A DNA stretch of 9,303 nucleotides from Chromatiaceae bacterium (lineage in GTDB: Bacteria; Pseudomonadota; Gammaproteobacteria; Chromatiales; Chromatiaceae): positions 1-9,303 of the forward strand of contig JAEHCY010000229.1 of NCBI GenBank assembly GCA_016880695.1, given 5' to 3'. A program made the translations under genes and the position numbers. The notes under the pieces were generated by a model that worked only from the letters and a program-made list of their open reading frames with translations, was not told where the DNA came from and ran no database searches. Below, in pieces: positions 7,257-9,303 of this stretch (the stretch's first letter is position 1; each line of letters starts with the position of its first letter).

Positions 7257-8323
7257 GGCCGCGGGCCGCCACCCGTGCCCAAGCGCTCGCCGCGATAGCT
7301 ACCGTCCATCACCCGCCCATACCAGTCGGGGTTCGACAGATACCAGTCCACCGTACGCCGCAGACCGCTGTCGAAGGACTCCAGCGGTGTCCAGCCAAGC
7401 TCACCGCGCACCTTACCAGCGTCGATGGCATAGCGCCGATCATGGCCTGGACGGTCCGTGACGAAGGTCTTGAGACCCGCATGGGGTCGATGGGGCGACT
7501 GGGGCAGGCGCTCGTCGAGCAGCCGGCACAGGATGTCGACTACTTCCAGGTTCGTCCGTTCACTCTCCCCGCCGATGTTGTACACCTCGCCGGGCCGGCC
7601 CGCCTCGAGCACCCGCCAGATGGCGCGGCAGTGGTCCTCCACATAGAGCCAGTCTCGCACGTTGCCGCCATCGCCGTAGATCGGCAGCGGCTCCCCGCTC
7701 AGGGCCTTGAGGATCATCAGTGGGATGAGCTTCTCGGGGAACTGGTAGGGCCCGTAGTTATTGGAGCAGTTGGTGGTGAGCGTGGGCAGACCGTAAGTGT
7801 GGTGCCAGGCACGCACCAGATGGTCGGAGGCCGCCTTGGAGGCCGAATAGGGTGAGTTGGGGGCATAGGGGGTGGTTTCCGTGAAGCGTCCCTCGGCACT
7901 CAGAGACCCGTAAACCTCGTCGGTGGACACATGCAGAAAGCGGAATGCCCCGCGCGCCTCCCCTGGTAGCTCGGCCCAGGACTCGCGGATGCAGTCGAGC
8001 AGATTGAAGGTGCCCACGACGTTGGTCTCGATGAAGGCCGCCGGCCCATCGATGGAGCGGTCCACGTGGCTCTCGGCGGCGAAGTTCACCACGGCATCGG
8101 GCCGGTGCTCCTGCAGGAGCCGCCGCACCAGAGCGCGGTCGCCGATGTCGCCCTGCACGAACCAATGGCGAGGGTGATTCTTCAAGGAGGCAAGGCTGTC
8201 GAGGTTGCCCGCATAGGTCAGCTTATCGAGGGTGACCACCCGGACATCGCCCTGGCGGATCGCGAAATGGATGAAGTTCCCGCCAATGAAGCCGGCACCA
8301 CCGGTGACGAGCAGGGTATTCAT
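7253..8323 (-). CDS. rfbB: dTDP-glucose 4,6-dehydratase RfbB (RmlB)
   Basis: A 356-residue extended short-chain dehydrogenase that dehydrates dTDP-glucose to dTDP-4-keto-6-deoxyglucose using tightly bound NAD. Motifs: [11 protein letters not shown] (7-17) for NAD binding, the catalytic T134-D135-E136 in [10 protein letters not shown]159 and K163 in [10 protein letters not shown], and [14 protein letters not shown] further on. The C-terminal DWY and GSYRGERLG segments are also typical. All catalytic residues are present and length matches the family. It is the first gene of the rfb operon. The start lies only 15 bp after the ssb stop, and that spacer contains no obvious promoter, terminator or strong ribosome binding site. 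The gene is therefore likely co-transcribed with ssb, or carries a promoter inside ssb that I cannot identify. Confidence 0.97.
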   Translation of the reverse strand: MNTLLVTGGAGFIGGNFIHFAIRQGDVRVVTLDKLTYAGNLDSLASLKNHPRHWFVQGDIGDRALVRRLLQEHRPDAVVNFAAESHVDRSIDGPAAFIETNVVGTFNLLDCIRESWAELPGEARGAFRFLHVSTDEVYGSLSAEGRFTETTPYAPNSPYSASKAASDHLVRAWHHTYGLPTLTTNCSNNYGPYQFPEKLIPLMILKALSGEPLPIYGDGGNVRDWLYVEDHCRAIWRVLEAGRPGEVYNIGGESERTNLEVVDILCRLLDERLPQSPHRPHAGLKTFVTDRPGHDRRYAIDAGKVRGELGWTPLESFDSGLRRTVDWYLSNPDWYGRVMDGSYRGERLGTGGGPRP

Positions 8324-8338
8324 CGAGAACGCTCTAGC

Positions 8339-8797
8339 CTAAAAAGGAATGTCATCGTCGAAGCCCGGATCGGCTGACGGGGGTGTCGCACCGGGGCGCG
8401 GCACCCGAGGCTGGGGCGATGACTCACCCTCGGTGTCAAACGGCGCCGCCCCACCCGCACGGCTATCGAGCATCTGCATCTGGTCGGCAACGACCTCGGT
8501 GGTGTAGCGATCCTGCCCGTCCTGTCCCTGCCACTTGCGGGTCTGCATCCGTCCTTCGATGTAAACCTTGGAGCCCTTACGCAGATACTCAGCGGAAATC
8601 TCGCCGAGCTTGCCGAACAGCACCACCCGGTGCCACTCGGTGCGCTCCTGGTTCTCACCACTCGTGCGGTCACGCCAGGTCTCGGAGGTGGCAATCCGGA
8701 TGTTAGTGACCGCCACGTTGCCCGGCGTGTATCGGGTCTCGGGGTCGGCCCCCAGGTTGCCGATCAGAATGACCTTGTTGACGCTGCCTTTTGCCAT
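8339..8797 (-). CDS. ssb: Single-stranded DNA-binding protein SSB
   Basis: A 152-residue homotetrameric SSB that coats single-stranded DNA during replication, repair and recombination. The OB fold covers about residues 5-110. Aromatic DNA-contact residues W41, W55, F61 and W89 are present in [18 protein letters not shown] and [18 protein letters not shown] short, proline-, glycine- and serine-rich linker (about 113-144) leads to the acidic tip DDDIPF, which recruits partner proteins. The linker is shorter than in the 178-residue E. coli protein. ATG 8797 is chosen over an in-frame ATG 39 bp upstream because a strong GGAGGGA ribosome binding site lies 3 bp before it and [11 protein letters not shown] matches known SSB starts. 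No LexA-type SOS box was seen upstream. Confidence 0.98.
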   Translation of the reverse strand: MAKGSVNKVILIGNLGADPETRYTPGNVAVTNIRIATSETWRDRTSGENQERTEWHRVVLFGKLGEISAEYLRKGSKVYIEGRMQTRKWQGQDGQDRYTTEVVADQMQMLDSRAGGAAPFDTEGESSPQPRVPRPGATPPSADPGFDDDIPF

Positions 8798-8800
8798 TTT

Positions 8801-8807
8801 TCCCTCC
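8801..8807 (-). promoter_or_regulatory. Strong ribosome binding site of ssb
   Basis: On the minus strand GGAGGGA lies three bases before the ssb ATG, in the context ACGGAGGGAAAAATGGC. It is the clearest Shine-Dalgarno sequence in the window and decides the ssb start. The rfb genes and rsmA have much weaker sites, in keeping with high SSB expression. Confidence 0.8.
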
Positions 8808-8819
8808 GTTTTCCTACCT

Positions 8820-8838
8820 GCTTGGCCGAAGGCCAAGC
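8820..8838 (-). other. Perfect 8-bp hairpin in the ssb leader
   Basis: GCTTGGCC and GGCCAAGC are exact complements around a three-base loop (TTC on the minus strand). The hairpin ends about 12 bases upstream of the ssb ribosome binding site and about 22 before the ATG. No T-run follows on either strand, so it is not a normal intrinsic terminator. If transcribed it would be a stable structure just upstream of the ribosome binding site, possibly protecting the mRNA 5' end. Function is not known. Confidence 0.45.
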
Positions 8839-8989
8839 CACCGATTGCCCTAGCCGGGACCGATCAAGCGATCGCGGCCCGTTCTGTGCTCAAGCGCATC
8901 GCTCGCCGATTGCCGCCTGGTGGTCTCATTCGTACATCACGGCCTTCCACCTGACCACGCCCGCCGGCGAGCATGCCGAACCGCTACCC
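8839..8989. other. Remainder of the MFS-ssb intergenic region
   Basis: About 150 bp between the transporter stop and the ssb leader hairpin, the longest gene-free stretch apart from the leader itself. I see no convincing sigma-70 promoter, no terminator for the transporter and no SOS box. A small inverted repeat CGATC-AAGC-GATCG lies at 8861-8874 and may be chance. The ssb promoter is presumably here but is not recognisable by eye. Confidence 0.4.
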
Positions 8990-9303
8990 CTAGACCTGGG
9001 CGGCCCCGAAAGCTTGCAATCTTGCCCAATCGAGACGCTGGGTGTCCACCTTGAGATAGGCCACCCCTTCCTCGACCACGACAACGGCCTCTTCCACCCC
9101 CGGGATCTCCAGCAACGCCCGCTCTGCACTGGGGGCCTGGGCTGCTCCTACCTCCCCTAAGCTGATCACCTGGTTGCTCAGTCGCCGGGGCTGCACCATC
9201 CCCCAGACGAGCGCCAACCAGACCCCAGCGACCAGGGCACAGAAGAGATAGACGCCGCTGACCCCAAAGAACTGGTGCATCACCCCGCCCCCCATACCCC
9301 CAG
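8990..9303 (-). CDS. MFS transporter, C-terminal fragment with ferredoxin-like tail domain
   Basis: Partial gene: the last 103 complete codons are present and the frame stays open to the right edge. The first part, GVSGVYLFCALVAGVWLALVWGM, is a strongly hydrophobic helix matching the last transmembrane segment of a 12-helix major facilitator. After a basic link (QPRRLSNQV) comes a soluble region of about 60 residues with the pattern LLEIPGVEEAVVVVEEGVAYLKVD. This resembles the small beta-alpha-beta tail domain of YajR-type MFS proteins or an HMA-like fold without the metal-binding cysteines. The neighbourhood fits the known Pseudomonas order uvrA-MFS-ssb. The substrate is unknown and the transport core lies outside the window. 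Family identity is fairly sure from the helix, tail and position together. Confidence 0.75.
   Translation of the reverse strand, partial: GGMGGGVMHQFFGVSGVYLFCALVAGVWLALVWGMVQPRRLSNQVISLGEVGAAQAPSAERALLEIPGVEEAVVVVEEGVAYLKVDTQRLDWARLQAFGAAQV

Noticed and set aside
4856..8323. rfb cluster as a horizontally acquired island or a new surface polysaccharide locus
   Set aside because: Base composition looks like the flanking genes, no mobility genes, tRNA or direct repeats flank it, and all four proteins are standard dTDP-rhamnose enzymes with no glycosyltransferase.
8798..8836. ssb start 13 codons further upstream
   Set aside because: The extra residues are the translation of the leader hairpin and the ribosome binding site. 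A strong GGAGGGA precedes the internal ATG, and that start matches known SSB N-termini.
8861..8874. Small inverted repeat CGATC-AAGC-GATCG as an operator or SOS box
   Set aside because: Only five base pairs, no match to the CTGT-N8-ACAG LexA pattern, and easily found by chance.

Overview
The window is an ordinary stretch of chromosome from a high-GC (roughly two-thirds G+C by eye) proteobacterium, most likely a gammaproteobacterium. Three things support this: the miaB-phoH(ybeZ) gene pair, a major facilitator (MFS) gene directly upstream of ssb (the order known from Pseudomonas, uvrA-MFS-ssb), and the close match of SSB and RsmA to the enterobacterial and pseudomonad forms. The order could be Chromatiales or Ectothiorhodospiraceae-like, but that is a guess. 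Coding density is very high and no gap exceeds about 200 bases. I see no mobile element, CRISPR array, tRNA or rRNA.

Left part (1-1465, minus strand): the first 34 codons of a PhoH-family (YbeZ) ATPase gene run off the left edge. Immediately upstream of it lies miaB, a complete tRNA methylthiotransferase gene. A short divergent intergenic region (1466-1569) contains a perfect 10-bp inverted repeat. It separates miaB from a plus-strand pair, rsmA (16S rRNA dimethyltransferase, 1570-2379) and a lon-type ATP-dependent protease gene (2408-4840). The Lon protein has a complete AAA+ and Ser-Lys protease core. Its first N-domain segment is unlike the textbook Lon, which suggests an accessory LonA paralogue.

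Right part (4856-9303, minus strand): reading along the minus strand, an MFS transporter 3' end is followed by ssb and then by the full dTDP-L-rhamnose pathway in the order rfbB-rfbA-rfbC-rfbD. The four rfb genes are joined by three consecutive 4-bp ATGA stop/start overlaps, so they are almost certainly one operon. The ssb stop codon lies only 15 bp before the rfbB start, with no terminator between them, so the sugar-nucleotide genes may be read from the ssb transcript. Together RfbA (glucose-1-phosphate to dTDP-glucose), RfbB (4,6-dehydration), RfbC (3,5-epimerisation) and RfbD (4-keto reduction) make dTDP-L-rhamnose for surface polysaccharide. No glycosyltransferase is present here. The cluster ends convergently against lon with a 15-bp gap.

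I did not find a convincing undescribed system. The items worth a second look are modest: the ssb-rfbBACD linkage, the divergent Lon paralogue next to rsmA, the inverted repeat between miaB and rsmA, the hairpin in the ssb leader, and a few active-site-neighbour substitutions in RfbD and RfbA.
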